Positions 1 through 12,603 of a DNA stretch of 64,000 nt are shown piece by piece (position 1 is the stretch's first letter; each line of letters starts with the position of its first letter). The notes under the pieces are model-generated. The model did not search any database. It saw only the letters and a list, made by a program, of their open reading frames with translations, and was not told the origin of the DNA. The DNA is from Nectonema munidae. Taxonomy: Eukaryota > Nematomorpha > Nectonematoida > Nectonematidae. The position numbers and the translations under genes are program-made. The stretch lies in the NCBI GenBank assembly GCA_030549495.1, contig JAUIRK010000905.1, positions 129,001-193,000 of the forward strand. The letters are read 5' to 3'.

Positions 1-68
1 AGCAAAACATCCTAAAGTTAGCCACTTTAAAAATGAATCAAGTCTAAAAAGAATACGCAAAATTCGCC

Positions 69-277
69 TTAACCCTTTCAGGCACAATGGGACAGCAGTG
101 TACAAAAATGGTCTGCTTAATTTATATAAAAACTCATTGAGAAAGAAAGCAGACGACGTTAACGCCCAGAGTCGACTTTACAAAAATAAAATCGTCTGCG
201 TTTATCAAAGCTCTTTAATACAAATCTTCTACTTTACATTAGATATCGTCTGATTATTCTGGTCGTTAACGGGTTAA
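69..277. mobile_element. TTAA-flanked MITE (piggyBac-like), composite
   Basis: The block is bounded by TTAA on both sides, followed inward by CCC and preceded by GGG, which is the classic piggyBac target and terminus pattern. The right part, from about 153, is homologous to three other blocks here (11466-11604, 42819-42923, 47590-47727). All share a 'gtcgactttacaaaaata' type segment and an 'atatcgtctgattatt' type segment. The left 80 bp is not shared, so this copy may be a composite of two elements. It has no coding capacity. Confidence 0.6.
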
Positions 278-2314
278 AGGTAAACAAATTTATTCAGGTT
301 GGAGTAGTAAATGATTAATTTATCAAATCGGCATAATTGATATAAAAAAATTTTGATACGCTACAAATATCAATAAGGAAAGTAGCAAGGAAATATTTGT
401 TGTTAGTTGATAAATTAATGCGCTGTGACACTCACTCTTGTTGATATTCATTTTTATGACTGACCTATTTCTATCTCTATTTTTTACTAAATATTTGATG
501 ATTTTTTTTAAAAATTGCGAAGAATAGGCATGCTTCTTCCTTTACTGAAGGATTTACAAATACATAGACATATCTTTTTAATGTTCATTAGTTAAAGTTA
601 AAAGTTTTAAATGAACAAATACATTAGGCAAAAAACAATGCCGTTTAAATCCCATACCAAAGATAAACATCTGCTTATCTTTTATGGAGACGTTTTAAAA
701 ATTAACCACTATAATGAACATTTTAATACAATAAGTTGGATAGATAAAAGGCAAAAAAACAAGCGATCAACTAGAGAGATGAGAAGAATTAAGAAAAAAA
801 TTGAGAAGAAAAGAGGCATGAATATAGGAGGGAGCGTGAGAATAATCAAATGCATTACAAAGATAGAGAGAGCGTGCTTGTTAAATAAATCAAGCTTGTA
901 TATTAAAACAAAATTCCAGGCAACCTCTGATTTCAGGCATCTTGATAAAACAGTTTGAAGATGCTTTATGCAGTCTTCTAATCTCTAATAAATCAATTCA
1001 TACAAAGTGAATCCAAACTTACTTTATATAAAAAAACATATCGCAAAGGGGTAGAAAAATATATCAATAAAATGAATAATGATTTTACTTATATACATAG
1101 TTATAGCTCCAGCAAGAACTGCTAATCAAAGATTCATGTGATTTATCCTGAAAGTTTTCTAAATCTATCTTCCCTGTTTCTACGAAATTCTAAAAAAGGG
1201 TGTTAAACAATGAATAAATTGAAATGTACGATTTATATGTAAAAGTTTTAAATGAACAAAAAATAATGATAAAAAAACCCCAACAAGTAGAAAGAGGAAA
1301 ACATGGAATAATAATTTGTCTAAATTAAAAATTAGCTCATAGTAACATTATGAATTGTCAGCAATCAGTATAAATTTTAACAATCATATTCGCAATAACA
1401 AAAAATTTGAAAATAAATTGTCTCTTTTTTGATTTGGAAGAATGAACACCCAGTGTATTAGCACAATCGATAATGCTTAAGAAAAAGGTACACAGTTAAT
1501 CTAAAATACATATCACATGACATAGATATATGTAATAAACACTTTCAGGGTTGAACAAAATGAGAAAATAACATCAAGTTGAGCTTATTTTTATGGGTAT
1601 TAAACCACAACTAATAATACATTTGATCAAATCAAATTATGATTTTGGTATAAAAAAAAATACGCCAACTCTCTTACTTCTAACAGGTGGAGAGTTATGG
1701 CTTTAAATGGAAACTATCAGCCGATATGTTGATATATATTCAAAAGTAAAACTTTCCTATTTATTTGTATTAATACATTTCTGACAAAAAATCTAGACAT
1801 GCATACACGCATGCATACTACATACATATTGACATTAAACACACATACACTGAAATACTTGAATCTCAAAAATAACGGTATAGCCATAGTAACAGACACA
1901 TTCGCTTTATCAAAAAAATTTACACCCTAGAAGCTTTACCAAGTTCCAAATAAAATGGCATGGAGTGAATAGTTGGATGGGTATTATCAAAATTGTGCAT
2001 TATTTGTTTTACAACACTTTTCACTACTAAATCACAAAATAGTTTTAAAAAAAAGGTGTTATTGTTACTCAATAAATTGTCTGTTGTATCTCTTTGCATA
2101 TTTATTTCCGTTAAAAAGTATCATAAATGTGGAAATTTAAAGAATATAAATAACATGAAAGACTATGAAAGCTCAATGTTTTATTAAAAAGGATAATATT
2201 CTAAAAGTGCATCCTATTGTTTATCTCTTATTAAAATAAAATCAAAAAAGCCAGAAAAAATATAAATTTAAGTGAGAAATCTCTGATTTTCATGATTTAG
2301 ATTAAAAAATAAAA
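278..2314. other. AT-rich region with no recognised gene
   Basis: I see no recognisable protein, RNA or repeat family here. An ORF of 115 codons (611-958, plus strand) is Lys/Arg/Ile-rich with no known motif. Its composition is what chance gives in this base composition, so I do not call it a gene. Confidence 0.5.
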
Positions 2315-2742
2315 CAAGGGTTTTTAAACCCTTATTCAGTCATGGACCGCTTTAAGAAGTTGATGAAGCTATAGACGCACTACACGGAAATTTACGCATA
2401 AAGTCCTAAAACAACTTCGAATGCAATTAATATTATGTGTACTTTATTTTATTCACTTAAATTATTTGATCTCAAATGAAGTCAAATACAGGTAGGAAAG
2501 CAAATTTTACGTAAATTCAAGGAGAAAAGACAAAGAGCAACTGCTTGATATTTATTAAAACTTTAAGAGTTTTAAAAGAGATGACACAGCTCTTTGTTTC
2601 AATTATTTTCACACTTACAAATTCGTGAATATCTTCACCTATTTTAAGTTTTTTTTACAAAAATAAAAAACTGTTAACTGAGCCGCTGAAATGCAGTTGT
2701 GGACCCCTCCGGGGTCCGTGGACCGAAGGTTAAGATCCACTG
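2315..2742. mobile_element. hAT (Charlie-like) non-autonomous element
   Basis: The left end reads 'caagggtttttaaaccc', followed by 'catggaccgcttt'. The right end, read on the minus strand, is 'cagtggatcttaacc', followed by 'ggtccacggacccc'. These imperfect inverted ends and the 'ggacc' motifs are typical of Charlie-group hAT elements. The interior is about 400 bp of AT-rich DNA without coding capacity. A clear 8-bp target duplication is not visible, which suggests an old copy. Confidence 0.55.
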
Positions 2743-3051
2743 GGTTAAATCCAACCGATTTATGTTTGAATGAGACAAGTAAATTCTTTCCTTACGCCAA
2801 CTAGCTAATTGACGGAATAATAAAGTAATCAACTAATTCTAAAGTAGCCAATTTTTGAATGAACATACAAAAATATAAAATATAAAATTGCATTGTGATT
2901 TGAAAATACTGTTCTTAACAGAACCCGTTGTAGAATACTGTTTGGATTGTATTCATAAAATTTACGAAACAAGTCGATCTCAAAATCGGATTGATGACAA
3001 GCAAATAAAATTAGAAAAACATAGAATATACTCTAAAAAGATAATGTTCAC

Positions 3052-3164
3052 TTAAGAATCAATCAGACACGATAAGATAGACAGGGTTTGGGTTCGATCC
3101 AACACAAACCTTATTTGATCATAGTTTGACACAATCGGTACAATTGTGCCTCATGGATTAAAAC
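3052..3164 (+). mobile_element. tRNA-derived SINE copy 1 (old)
   Basis: It contains a B-box-like 'gggttcgatcc' and then a downstream body ending in 'acaattgtgcctcatgga'. It aligns along its length with the minus-strand copy at 32465-32613. Shared blocks include 'acgataa', 'ttcgat', 'tcatagtt' and 'caattgtgcct'. The A-box part is decayed. It is non-coding. Confidence 0.5.
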
Positions 3165-4003
3165 AAACAAAGGTACATTTAATTCTACATTACAAAACAA
3201 AACGTGAAAAAACAATAAAATGCCAAATTTAATACTGAAATGATAATAAACATAGAAAATATTTCAAATAATTACTTCATTAAACACGTGTACAACAGGT
3301 TTTCTGTAACAAACTGAAAAAAACTTTCCATCTACAGACCAGCAACAGTGCAAAACTTCTCCTATACTTTTATACTTGACAACGGAAGGCTTGTCACGAG
3401 ACCAACACGCTAAATAGAAGAAAACATATAATAGGCTAAAATTTAGATTTAAAATACGTTGAATATTTGAGAGCTGATTAAATTAGCACTAAAATATTAG
3501 ATCAATGAAATCTACATGGAAATTATAGCAAAATTCTTCATATTCAAATTCAATACAAAAAAAGTGTATACCATAAAGCACATTTTGCTCTACCCCACTT
3601 TCTTGAGCTTCATAATAGGGTTGGATCAAATACAAATACCGATACTTTTATAATTGAAACAAATACTCCTATTCCAGATTGCAAATACAAATAAAAATGC
3701 AAGTTGAATACAAAAAATATGAACAAATACTTTTTTCAAACAAGTAAACACATTAAAAATCTTCTATTGTATAAATGACAAGATGTTAAAAAATACCTAA
3801 AGGTTAAGAATAATGGGTGTTTATCCGTCCAAGAAGGAAAACTTTGTTGAATTGTAACAACAAAATGTGAAAGGAAATTATTTTTTGATAACAAAGATCA
3901 GATATAGCAATAAAAGTAAATACGATTTCATATTGTTTTTCAACCATTTCCTAAATCATTATTTTCCTTACCATGTCGAAGGAACATCAGAATCCAATAC
4001 TAG

Positions 4004-6245
4004 CCCGCGGGTTCTCAACCGGTGGCGCATCCCCCTAGGGGGCGTGAGAAGGAATCAAGGAGAGCGTAAACTGCTGGTGAACAAAGAATTTTTCCTGTAT
4101 GTTTTTCAATCACTGAGATTTTTTAAGGTTTGTTAAATAGTAAGCGGATAATCCTCGCTACCCTTAAATCATGTGATAAAATTAAATATCATGTTTTATA
4201 TTCAAATATTCCTCCTATTCAAATTTTCAAAATGGCGGAGCTCGATTAATTCTGATCTGTTTATATTATTTCTTTTAACAGTGTATAAACAAGTAATTTA
4301 CAAAAAAAATTCCTTTTTCTTTTTTGATTTGTATTAAAATATCAATTTATATTTATATCAATTTTCACTTGATACTATTTGCATTTAGTACAAATTATTT
4401 GTATTATTTGTAACCGGTATTTTTTTCCAATGAATTCCAAAAAGAAAAATTATCAAGATGATTATCTGAAATACGGATTTATTTTCCTTCAAAAGAATCA
4501 TGTTCAAGTTCCTCAATGTGTTATTTGCAACAAAGTTTTGAGCAATGATTCAATGAGGCCAAATCATCTTGAACGCTACCTGAAAACCACCCACCCTACA
4601 CTCACAAACAAACCACTCTCATTTTTTGAAGCAAAAGGAGATTCACCTAAAAATGTTTAACTTGACCAACAGTCCCCATTTTTAAAGCAGAATTTGAAAG
4701 CTGTCCAAGCCTATTATGAAATTTCCTTGCTAATAGCGAAAAATAAAAAAAGTCATGACATTGGGGAAAAATTGATAAAGCCATCACTACTTCTATCCAC
4801 CGAACTGATTTTAGGTACCGACAGTTCGAAAAAACTCTCACATATTTATTTGTCTGATTACACAGTGAAAAGAAGAATTGATGACTTTTCAGAAGACATC
4901 GGAATTCAGGTTTTGGATCAGATCAAGAAATCACCATTTTTTGCTATTCAATGCGACGAAACAACCGATATATCCAATTCTTCTCAATTAATTGTTTTTG
5001 CTTGATTTTTATCTGGCGAATGTATGGGAGAAGAAATGTTGTATTGCCATTCGTTAGAAAGCTACACAACAAAAACAGCTATATTTCAAGTTCTTTCCGA
5101 TTTTTTTGAAAATAATGAACTATCGTGGAATTCACTTGTTGGTGTGTGCACTGATGGAGCACCTGCTATGATAGGAATGAATTCTGGGTTTGCTGCTTTG
5201 CTCAAACGAAAGAATAAATCAATTTCAATAAATCACTGTATTATTCACAGTGAAGCTCTCGCGTCTCGAACATTGCTTCAACAAATGAATGATGTTTTTG
5301 AGCTTGGTTATCAAAATTGTCAATTACATTAAAGGCAGAGGATTAAACAGTCGTCTTTTCAGGTTTTTGTGGGAAGATATAGGATCAGAAGCAAAAAACT
5401 TCCTTTTTTATACAAAAACGCGTTGGCTTTACAGAGGTTATATGCTTGGAAGAATATACGAATTGCGGACGGAAGTTGAAGCTTTCTTGAAAATACAAAA
5501 TAAAACCAATCTTTTAACAAAGTTCAAATCTACAAACTTTCAAATTTGCATGGCATATTTGATTGATATTTTCGAAACACTAAACGCGCTGAATCTCAAA
5601 CTTCAAGGCAAAAATATGAACATTTTAACCTACAACGACATAATTCGCACTTTCATTGCAAAGCTAGATTTATGGAAAAATAGAATTGAGCAAAATAATA
5701 CAGCAGCTTTCACTAACTTTGATTTGGCTATGGAAGTGCTATGTGCTTAGATTTAAAAAAGCAAGTAGTCCTGAATTTGGAGCATTTGAAAGAAAAGTTT
5801 TTAAAATACTTTCCTAACATTGATGAAAATCGAGAAAGTTGGAAGTTTATCTCAAATCATTTCCAGTGTGAAGTTGAAAATGTTGAAGAAGAAATTCAAG
5901 AAGAATTACTTGAATTGAAATTTGATTCAGAGAGTAATTTTAAAGAGCTTCTTGATCTTGATGCATTTTGGATTAAATATAGCAGTATTTATTCTAAAGT
6001 CGCGAGTAGAGCTTTAAAAGTTTTTTTGGTTCAACTTATCTCTGCGAGTCCGCATTCTCTGCTGTTTTTTCAATAAAAATAAAATCAAGAAACAAATTGA
6101 ACATAGAGAATGATCTTCGTTGCGCAATCAGTGGAATTGAAACGAGAATACCTAAAATTGCGGCATCAAAGCAATGCCAAATTCAAGGTCCCCTCATAAG
6201 AAAAAAGAATATTTTTCATTGAAAACCGGTGTCTGAGCCTCGCTG
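4004..6245 (+). mobile_element. hAT transposon relic (ZBED/Charlie-like)
   Basis: The left end at about 4004 carries the Charlie-type 'ggttctcaaccggtgg'. The putative right end, read on the minus strand, is 'cagcgaggctcagacaccgg' at about 6245. Between them are consecutive plus-strand pieces of one transposase. In order these are a BED zinc finger (CVIC..H..H), 'IQCDETTDIS', 'GVCTDGAPAMIG', 'TRWLYRGYMLGR', and a C-terminal hAT dimerisation segment around 5990-6195. The pieces sit in different frames with stops between them, so the copy is dead. The style is that of ZBED5/FAM200-like hAT proteins. The 8-bp flanks match only partly. Confidence 0.8.
4430..6195 (+). pseudogene. hAT transposase, BED-type, broken
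   Basis: The reading passes through at least five open segments: 4379-4660, 4694-5005, 5024-5332, 5289-5750 and 5741-6076. It then runs on to about 6195 in another frame (RNKLNIENDLRCAISGIE type sequence). BED finger residues C, C, H, H are present in the first segment. The catalytic-domain motifs around 'CDETTD' and 'CTDGAP' and the 'TRW' motif are present. Frameshifts between segments and a stop near 6076 rule out a working enzyme. The family role is cut-and-paste transposition with an RNase H-like DDE fold. Confidence 0.8.
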
Positions 6246-7283
6246 AATCAAAGTGTCAAAAAATGAAAAGCGTAAAAACGAAAATTTTTCAAAAATATTA
6301 AAATATTTTCTGGTGGATTTGAATATGCTGATTTCAACCCTGCAAGATTTTGAAATTTGACCTCAAAATAACCCTAAACCTTACAAAAACTCAAAAAAAA
6401 TATTTTTCAATTTTTACCATAGTATGTTTATATAGTAAATATTGAATGTGGGAAAAAATGTAATTATTTATTTTACGCGCTAAAATATATTGAAAAAATA
6501 GATAAATCGTGGATATGGTTCAATGGATTATAAAAAATTTTTTTAATTTTTTCAAATAAGTAACAGAATGAAAAATGTAGGTAAAAGATGCTCTTTAGAT
6601 AGGGATGGTTTAAAATGTTTTTAAAAAAATTTCTCGCAAAAAGTTTCTTTCAAATTTAAAAATTAGCAAATTTTAAACAAAAATTAAGAAAAATAGTTAT
6701 AATATAAGTAAAAAAATATATATAATTTTATTCTAAAATAAAAAAAGATAATTTTTGAAAATAAAAAAAGACAATTTTTGATCTTAAAAGGACAATTTAA
6801 CTAAAAAAAGACTATTTTGATTTTAAAAAAGACAATTTTGAACTGAAAATGGTATGTATATATAACATTTGATCTATTAGATACGCATCAATAATTCGTA
6901 AATCATTTGATCATCGTAGTTCCCTCTCTCTCAAGGTCCAATTCAAAAAATACAAATACAAACACATTAAATTTCTATTTAAATACAATTTATATAAGAA
7001 TTATTTGATCCACACATACTTTGTATTTTCCCCTCACCACCCTCTTACCACCTAAACTCCAGAAAATTGGGAAATTTTTAGTTTTTTTACTTTAAAATAA
7101 GATTCAGATAATAAATATATATATATATTACCGTATAGTAAAATTCAGGATTTTTCCAAATTGACTTTATTAAAAACATCGGCCTCGTAAAATGAGGAAT
7201 TGTTATTAAGGTTTATTATTTCAAAAAAACGAAATATCCCATCTACGTCCTTGATTACATGATGCAAATTTTTTTTTATTGAA
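6246..7283. other. AT-rich spacer with degenerate short repeats
   Basis: There is no gene. Between about 6735 and 6845 a degenerate unit of the type 'aaaaaagacaatttt' recurs four or five times. A (TA)n run lies near 7115. Around 6935-7015, 'tacaaatacaaac' and 'gatcca' motifs resemble, in inverted order, sequence at 3610-3680. The hAT relic may therefore sit inside an older repeat. Confidence 0.35.
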
Positions 7284-8290
7284 ATGCTTCAGATTCGTGC
7301 AAACAAATCTACTAGAATAATTAAAACTACTCGAAACAACAAAAATGAGAGTAATGAGTGGATAAATTGGGAATTTCGAGAGTATATGCGCATTATCCAA
7401 AATGAAAATAAACAGTTGAAAATAATGATTTGCAGCTGGCAAAGCAGGAGTACTATGGAGGTGTATTCCATGATAGACTCTTCAAGTAGGTTAGCATAGA
7501 AAGATTTAATCCGTTAACTGGAAATAAGAGAAATGATAGGATTTATATAGAAAATGGTTAAACTATTTTTGATAAAGATTTGATACTACTGTTTATAAAC
7601 CATTTCTTTGCGGCTTTAAAAAAACAAGATATCCAAAATGCCAACATTTCTAGTTTTAATTTTAGATGGGCTGGGTTTCTTACAGCATGTCAAATTCTAT
7701 ATTAATCAAATTGGCTGTTTTCCAGGAGAGCCATTTAAATTACTCTTCAACAAAATAAGCATAAATTCATATTATTCTTCTTACATAAAAGTTTCTAAAT
7801 TAGTGGCCGCTTTAATAAAAAAGTGCATACTTTTTGTATCTCAAATTATAGTCCTGCATCAATTGTTCCCGTAATCTGTTCTAAGATTTTGAACATAACA
7901 ATCCTTTTGGAGGTATACATTTTAGATATCGCAACCGTCACTAGAATCTAGAAGTAAGGAAAGGTAAATGTAAATACATTCTTTTCTATAACAAGAATTT
8001 AAGAGTAGATGACTTTGAGATCAGGTTGAACAATAAAATTATAGAGCTAGTATATTTTTTTTAACTTTCTTGGTGTTACTATTGATATTATGAATTGGGG
8101 TATCATTAATCTATTTTTAATCTCAAACGTAATAGTGACAAGTTACCTTATATTATACATTGATGTTACATGTGTGCTAGCTATTGAATTGTCAATCCTT
8201 ACGCATCCTTATAATTCTTCCTGTATTACTCTATAACCTAATCGGCTTATATATACGATTTTTAGTTATATTTTGTGATTTTCAATTCTA
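7284..8290 (+). mobile_element. LINE relic (RT and 3' part)
   Basis: The plus-strand reading shows a basic linker region (RANKSTRIIKTTRNNKNE). Near 7843-7925 is a reverse-transcriptase block like NYSPASIVPVICSKIL, comparable with the usual YRPIS.LPVISKI motif. Near 8010-8100 a downstream block, RLNNKIIELVYFFNFLGVTI, matches the usual thumb-region FLGV motif. Stops and frame changes are frequent. It is related in type to the LINE RT fragments at 13.5 kb (plus) and 15 kb (minus). Confidence 0.6.
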
Positions 8291-11200
8291 TGCTGTCTTT
8301 TTCCATCTCTTTTTTCAATCATTTTTTGTCTTGTTCGGAGTCACATCACAACACATTACTGGTTTAAAAGATAGTAATACTTAGAACATTACTTAGTAAG
8401 TGATGCTAGCTTGTGTTCTCAGTAAATATATCCCCCAATTAAAGATATATTAATCATAACATAAACACTTACCTATATTAGAGGCAGAACAGGCAATCAA
8501 GATATTCGAACAAGGATTGAACGCTACAGAATTAATCGACGAGCTTAGACTAATAACAAAAAATAGAATAAAAGGAAAAAATTAGAATAACTTGCATGAA
8601 TATAAGGGCGGTGGCAACGTCAAAAACACAGAAATGGATACAAGATAGGAAGAAAAGAAACTCTAGTAGATGGGTGTTCTAGTAGCTACCTGAAGGCCAA
8701 AACTTGACAGTTGACAAGCTATAAATGTAGGACACCCATAATCTATTTTTAGTTTAGTGTTGACATACATATTTTTCAAGTTGTCAATATTGAGCGAATT
8801 CATATTTTAGATTCATAATATAGCCATTCTTATTAGACTTAAGTTATCAAAGAATTTCGATTCTGTTTTCGATTTTACTTTACAATTTTTTTTGATTAAA
8901 CTTCAAATTTCAAAAGGCCACTTACTTTATAAAAATCTTTTTCAAGATTGAAACTTTTTGATTATTATCTTTTAGCAGGAACATTTTAAACTTCAAAGAG
9001 ATTAGATGACTTCTTCGATCGTGTTCAGACTTTGGTAAACAAATAAATTGTAAAATTTATTAAGGTAATTCTAACAGATAATTTCCCACTCATTCTAAAA
9101 CTTTTTCTAACTTCCATTTTTTACCCAACAAATCTTTATTCAATATCTTCTTATATCTCTGCATATCAATATAAAATTCATAGATTATATCATCGTTTAT
9201 TGCAGCATTTATAAGCTTTCACTTTCATTCAAAAATATGTTCAGAGTTTGTTGAAGAACATAAAATTCCCTTTCTGTGGTCGTCAATTTTGACCAGAGTA
9301 ATCTTTCTATCATCCCAATTAAAGAGTGGACAATAGAGAAACAAGCTCCCAAATAAGCACCAATGTAATAGGCGAACAAAAAACGCTAGAAGACTACAAC
9401 TTAAAACATCAGCAAATGGCATATTTTATCTCGCAATTCATCCGACAAGAGAAGACAGACTATTGTCATCCTTTATTCAAATTTGGCAAAGATTAGAATG
9501 ATCTTTGGAAAATATCCTGAACAAGATAGTTAACAATATTATAGATTACGGAACATGAATAATAGGCAGTTTATCAAAATGTTCTTCATAGTAATTTAAT
9601 TTGGCAGGAAAAATAGGATAAAATAAGGAAATTAGAAAAAAGCTTACTAAAATTTGAGGATTCCATTCAATGATAATGACCAAACAATAACAGACTTGTC
9701 TTTTGAGCCTGAAGCAAACATTGATTCATCATGGGAAAGGGTTAGAGACGTTACAATTCCAGAATGACCTTTATTTAATGTATATAGTTAAGAACAAATA
9801 ATACATTTCAAAAAAGAAGGATCAAAAACGTTAACAATAAGGACATCTTAAAAAGTTGTCTATAACGCTTTTAATTTCATCTACTTTTTCAATTTAATTT
9901 GAAAGAGCTGTTACATAGTACAATACCGTAGTTACGATGGCTGATCTAAATTTTAAGGAATATTAAGTTGTACCTTTTTTTAAAAGCAATCGAAATGATA
10001 AGGGTTGAGTCCTAAAATCACGTCAAAAATCAAGGAACTTGCTTGTGCAACCCTCGGCCATAACATCGATCTCTTGCTAAATATTTGGAATTGTAAACAT
10101 CGCCTTCATTTCTCCCTTTCTATAGAAATAAGCCTTTTTTTGAATTAATTCAATCATTTTTAATATAATTTTAAAGGCCTTTCACACTTAGCAACGTGCG
10201 ACCTGGTCTAGAAAATGGAGTAGCTTATAAAAAAAGGTTTAGCGCATTTAAAAGATGAATTCTGTACCGCAGCATTACAATAAAGAATTTTGTGCCTATT
10301 AATCTTTCCAGGATGTGTTATCTGTGGAGAAAATGGTATAATCAAATAAAACTAAATTATCTATCAATGGATAATAAATCATACAATCTCACAAAACGAT
10401 TATCTATATTTAAAAATAAAGTCTTCCTAAGATCACTACAAAGATTTTCGGAAATTGGAATTCATTTCTTTATTTAAACAAAAAATTTAAGAAGAGTTCA
10501 GGAATTTATCAATAATATATGGAAAATTAGGAAAGTTAATAGTAAAATTATGTACATGAAAATATTTTCAAATCAAATTACCTGCTTTATAGAGAAAAAT
10601 ATCATGAATCAAATCTATAGAAAAGGTATATATATATATAAATGATGAACATCACATTTTCAAAAAGGAATATGCCTCAATAGCATTCATTTCAGGCTTG
10701 ATACAAATTATAAATAAAATAGGATTTACCTTTTAAAGATTGAAAATATAAAAAATCGAGAAGACCATAAACACACAATTCTTCATCAGATGAAAGGATG
10801 ATTTTTGAATTTACAATTGATATAATTAAATGTGACTGATATCTGTAAAAAAATTCAGAGTATAAACGCGAGTTTATCATACATCAAAGAATGCTTTAGA
10901 CTTGGGACATACAAAATTTTGATCATTCAGTATAAATGAAGAAATAAATTAGACAAGGAGCTGGTGTTAATGGTACAGTGGTGAAAGAAAAATGGAAAAA
11001 CAATTAAAGCAGTCTGTCCCACGCTCAAAATATTAATTGGGGGGGGGGGGGGGGGCGGTGGCAAGGTTTGTACAGATTAATCAGTAATAGGCAATTTTTA
11101 GAAGAATGAATAAAAATAAGAATTCATCACAAATTCCACGCATTTTGTAACACTAATGAAGAAAACTGAGACGAAAAATGATATGCAAAAATAGTATCGT

Positions 11201-11465
11201 TTACTTTTGAAACATACTTGTTGTAATCTTAATGTTTGTAATTACAAATTTTCTAAGTTATGAAAATTGTAAAAGCATATTAGTAAAAAGTAAACTGCAA
11301 ATACTAAACAGTAAAAAAAGTTTACTGCTAGTAAGCTGCAAAAGTTTCATTCAAGGAACTTAGAGTAAAACAAACTTTTGATTGTCCGTTAAGATTCCTT
11401 TTTCATTTAACTTCATAAAAATTTTTATGTTTGAACTAAAGTTTTAAAAACCATACAAAAGATCT
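8291..11465. other. Intergenic AT-rich sequence, no gene recognised
   Basis: Short ORFs only, with no family resemblance. The stretch contains a (TA)n run at about 10627 and a 17-base G tract at 11039-11055. A short inverted pair around 8663-8748 has 'gggtgttcta' and 'aggacaccca' ends and may be a small MITE end fragment. Confidence 0.4.
11039..11055. repeat. Poly-G tract (17 G)
   Basis: A run of 17 G residues in a strongly AT-rich setting. It is likely slippage-prone and could form a G-quadruplex. It may also be length-variable or an assembly-sensitive site. Confidence 0.9.
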
Positions 11466-11604
11466 TTAACACGTTATCGACCAGAATAATCAGACGATAT
11501 CTAATGTAAAGCAGAAGATTTGTATTAAAAAGCATTAATAAACGCAGACAATTTTATTTTTGTAAAGTCGACATATGTCGACTGTTGTCGGTAACCGGTC
11601 AAAA
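11466..11604. mobile_element. TTAA MITE family A, copy 2 (inverted)
   Basis: It begins with TTAA, then 'cacgttatcgaccagaataa'. It carries the shared segments 'cagacgatatctaatgtaaa' and 'ttttgtaaagtcgac'. It is the reverse orientation of the copies at 153-277 and 47590-47727. The right end is decayed (ggtaaccggtcaaa). It is piggyBac-like by target site and non-coding. Confidence 0.65.
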
Positions 11605-12147
11605 TAAAATATTTCAGATTCTAAGATGGAGCGAGGGCCATATGAAAAGAATTAACATGCCGAACCTGACCGACGGACTGCAGTTTGTACATGAAAACCA
11701 TGTCTTAGGTGCGCATTATTATTTTGTAAGATCAGCGTACTACTTTACTGAAGTGCATTCGATATACCAGCATACCTCAACGGATGTTCCTTGGAACGCA
11801 AGGATTCTGCAAAAGCTCCCTAAGGAAAAAATACCATTTTTTGTCTACGCAGAGGTCATGACTCTTATTATTGGACTCTAAGATTAGCTAGAAGATGTTG
11901 GACACATATTTTTCTGAAATAGTTGCTCCAATCAACTACTGATTATTGCTTCATTTCTAATTCACATTCACAAAATTTTATACTTGACATGTTGTGTGCC
12001 CAAAAATATATAAACAATGCTGCTTTTCTAAAAGGTAAACGAGAATTTTCGAACCAATTATATGTTCTTACTCCTCATTCTTCTCTACATGAACGAAATT
12101 TACACTGCCATCTATTTTGTTTTCCAACAGACAGTTTGATTATATGA
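11585..12147 (+). pseudogene. Unrecognised ORF block
   Basis: Two open segments, 11585-11881 (98 codons from a possible start) and 11923-12147, lie end to end. The first has noticeably higher GC and a normal amino-acid mix (motifs NMPNLTDGLQFVHENH and VLGAHYYFVRSAYYF), unlike chance ORFs nearby. I do not recognise the family. The position directly after a TTAA MITE copy suggests a fragment of a transposon or a decayed host exon. No splice or start context was convincing. Confidence 0.35.
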
Positions 12148-12489
12148 CCATTTTGGCATTTCCGTTCTTGATGAATTCCTTTCTATTGGAAAAAAGAAAT
12201 GCTAGAATTTTACTTTATCATAAAAAATTCATTCTAAAAAACTAATGCTAATAATCGTCTGATAATGAAAAAAATATTCTGTTCTCTCAATTTTAGAAAA
12301 TATTGTCTGCTTTTTTTTAATTTTTTTAGAGTGGGAGTGGGGGAAATAACAGAAAAGTGAAACATTTATACAAGCATAAATAAAATAATGAATTTATATA
12401 CGTTTAGAATATACATTTGTTGTGTAATTTCTACATAAAGGGTACTTTTAAAATTTTAATTAGTCTGTTCATCTGTTACTTTAATTAAT

Positions 12490-12603
12490 TTAACCCATTT
12501 ACGACCAATGTTCCCAAAGGGAACGCAAACGAATTCCTACTTTACATGGAATTTAATAGGAATTACTAAAGTCGTCTGCTTTGCTTGGTCTTAAATGGGT
12601 TAA
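12490..12603. mobile_element. TTAA MITE, short palindromic (piggyBac-like)
   Basis: TTAA-CCCATTTACGACC at the left is mirrored by GGTCTTAAATGGG-TTAA at the right. That gives a 114-bp element with near-perfect inverted ends and the TTAA target duplication. The inner part holds 'gttcccaaagggaac', itself a palindrome. It is non-coding and distinct from family A. Confidence 0.8.

Noticed and set aside
611-958. 115-codon plus-strand ORF
   Set aside because: Lys/Ile-rich, no known motif, no splice or promoter context, and ORFs of this size arise by chance in such AT-rich DNA.
8663-8748. Small inverted pair 'gggtgttcta'/'aggacaccca'
   Set aside because: Too short and imperfect to call as an element; no target duplication seen.
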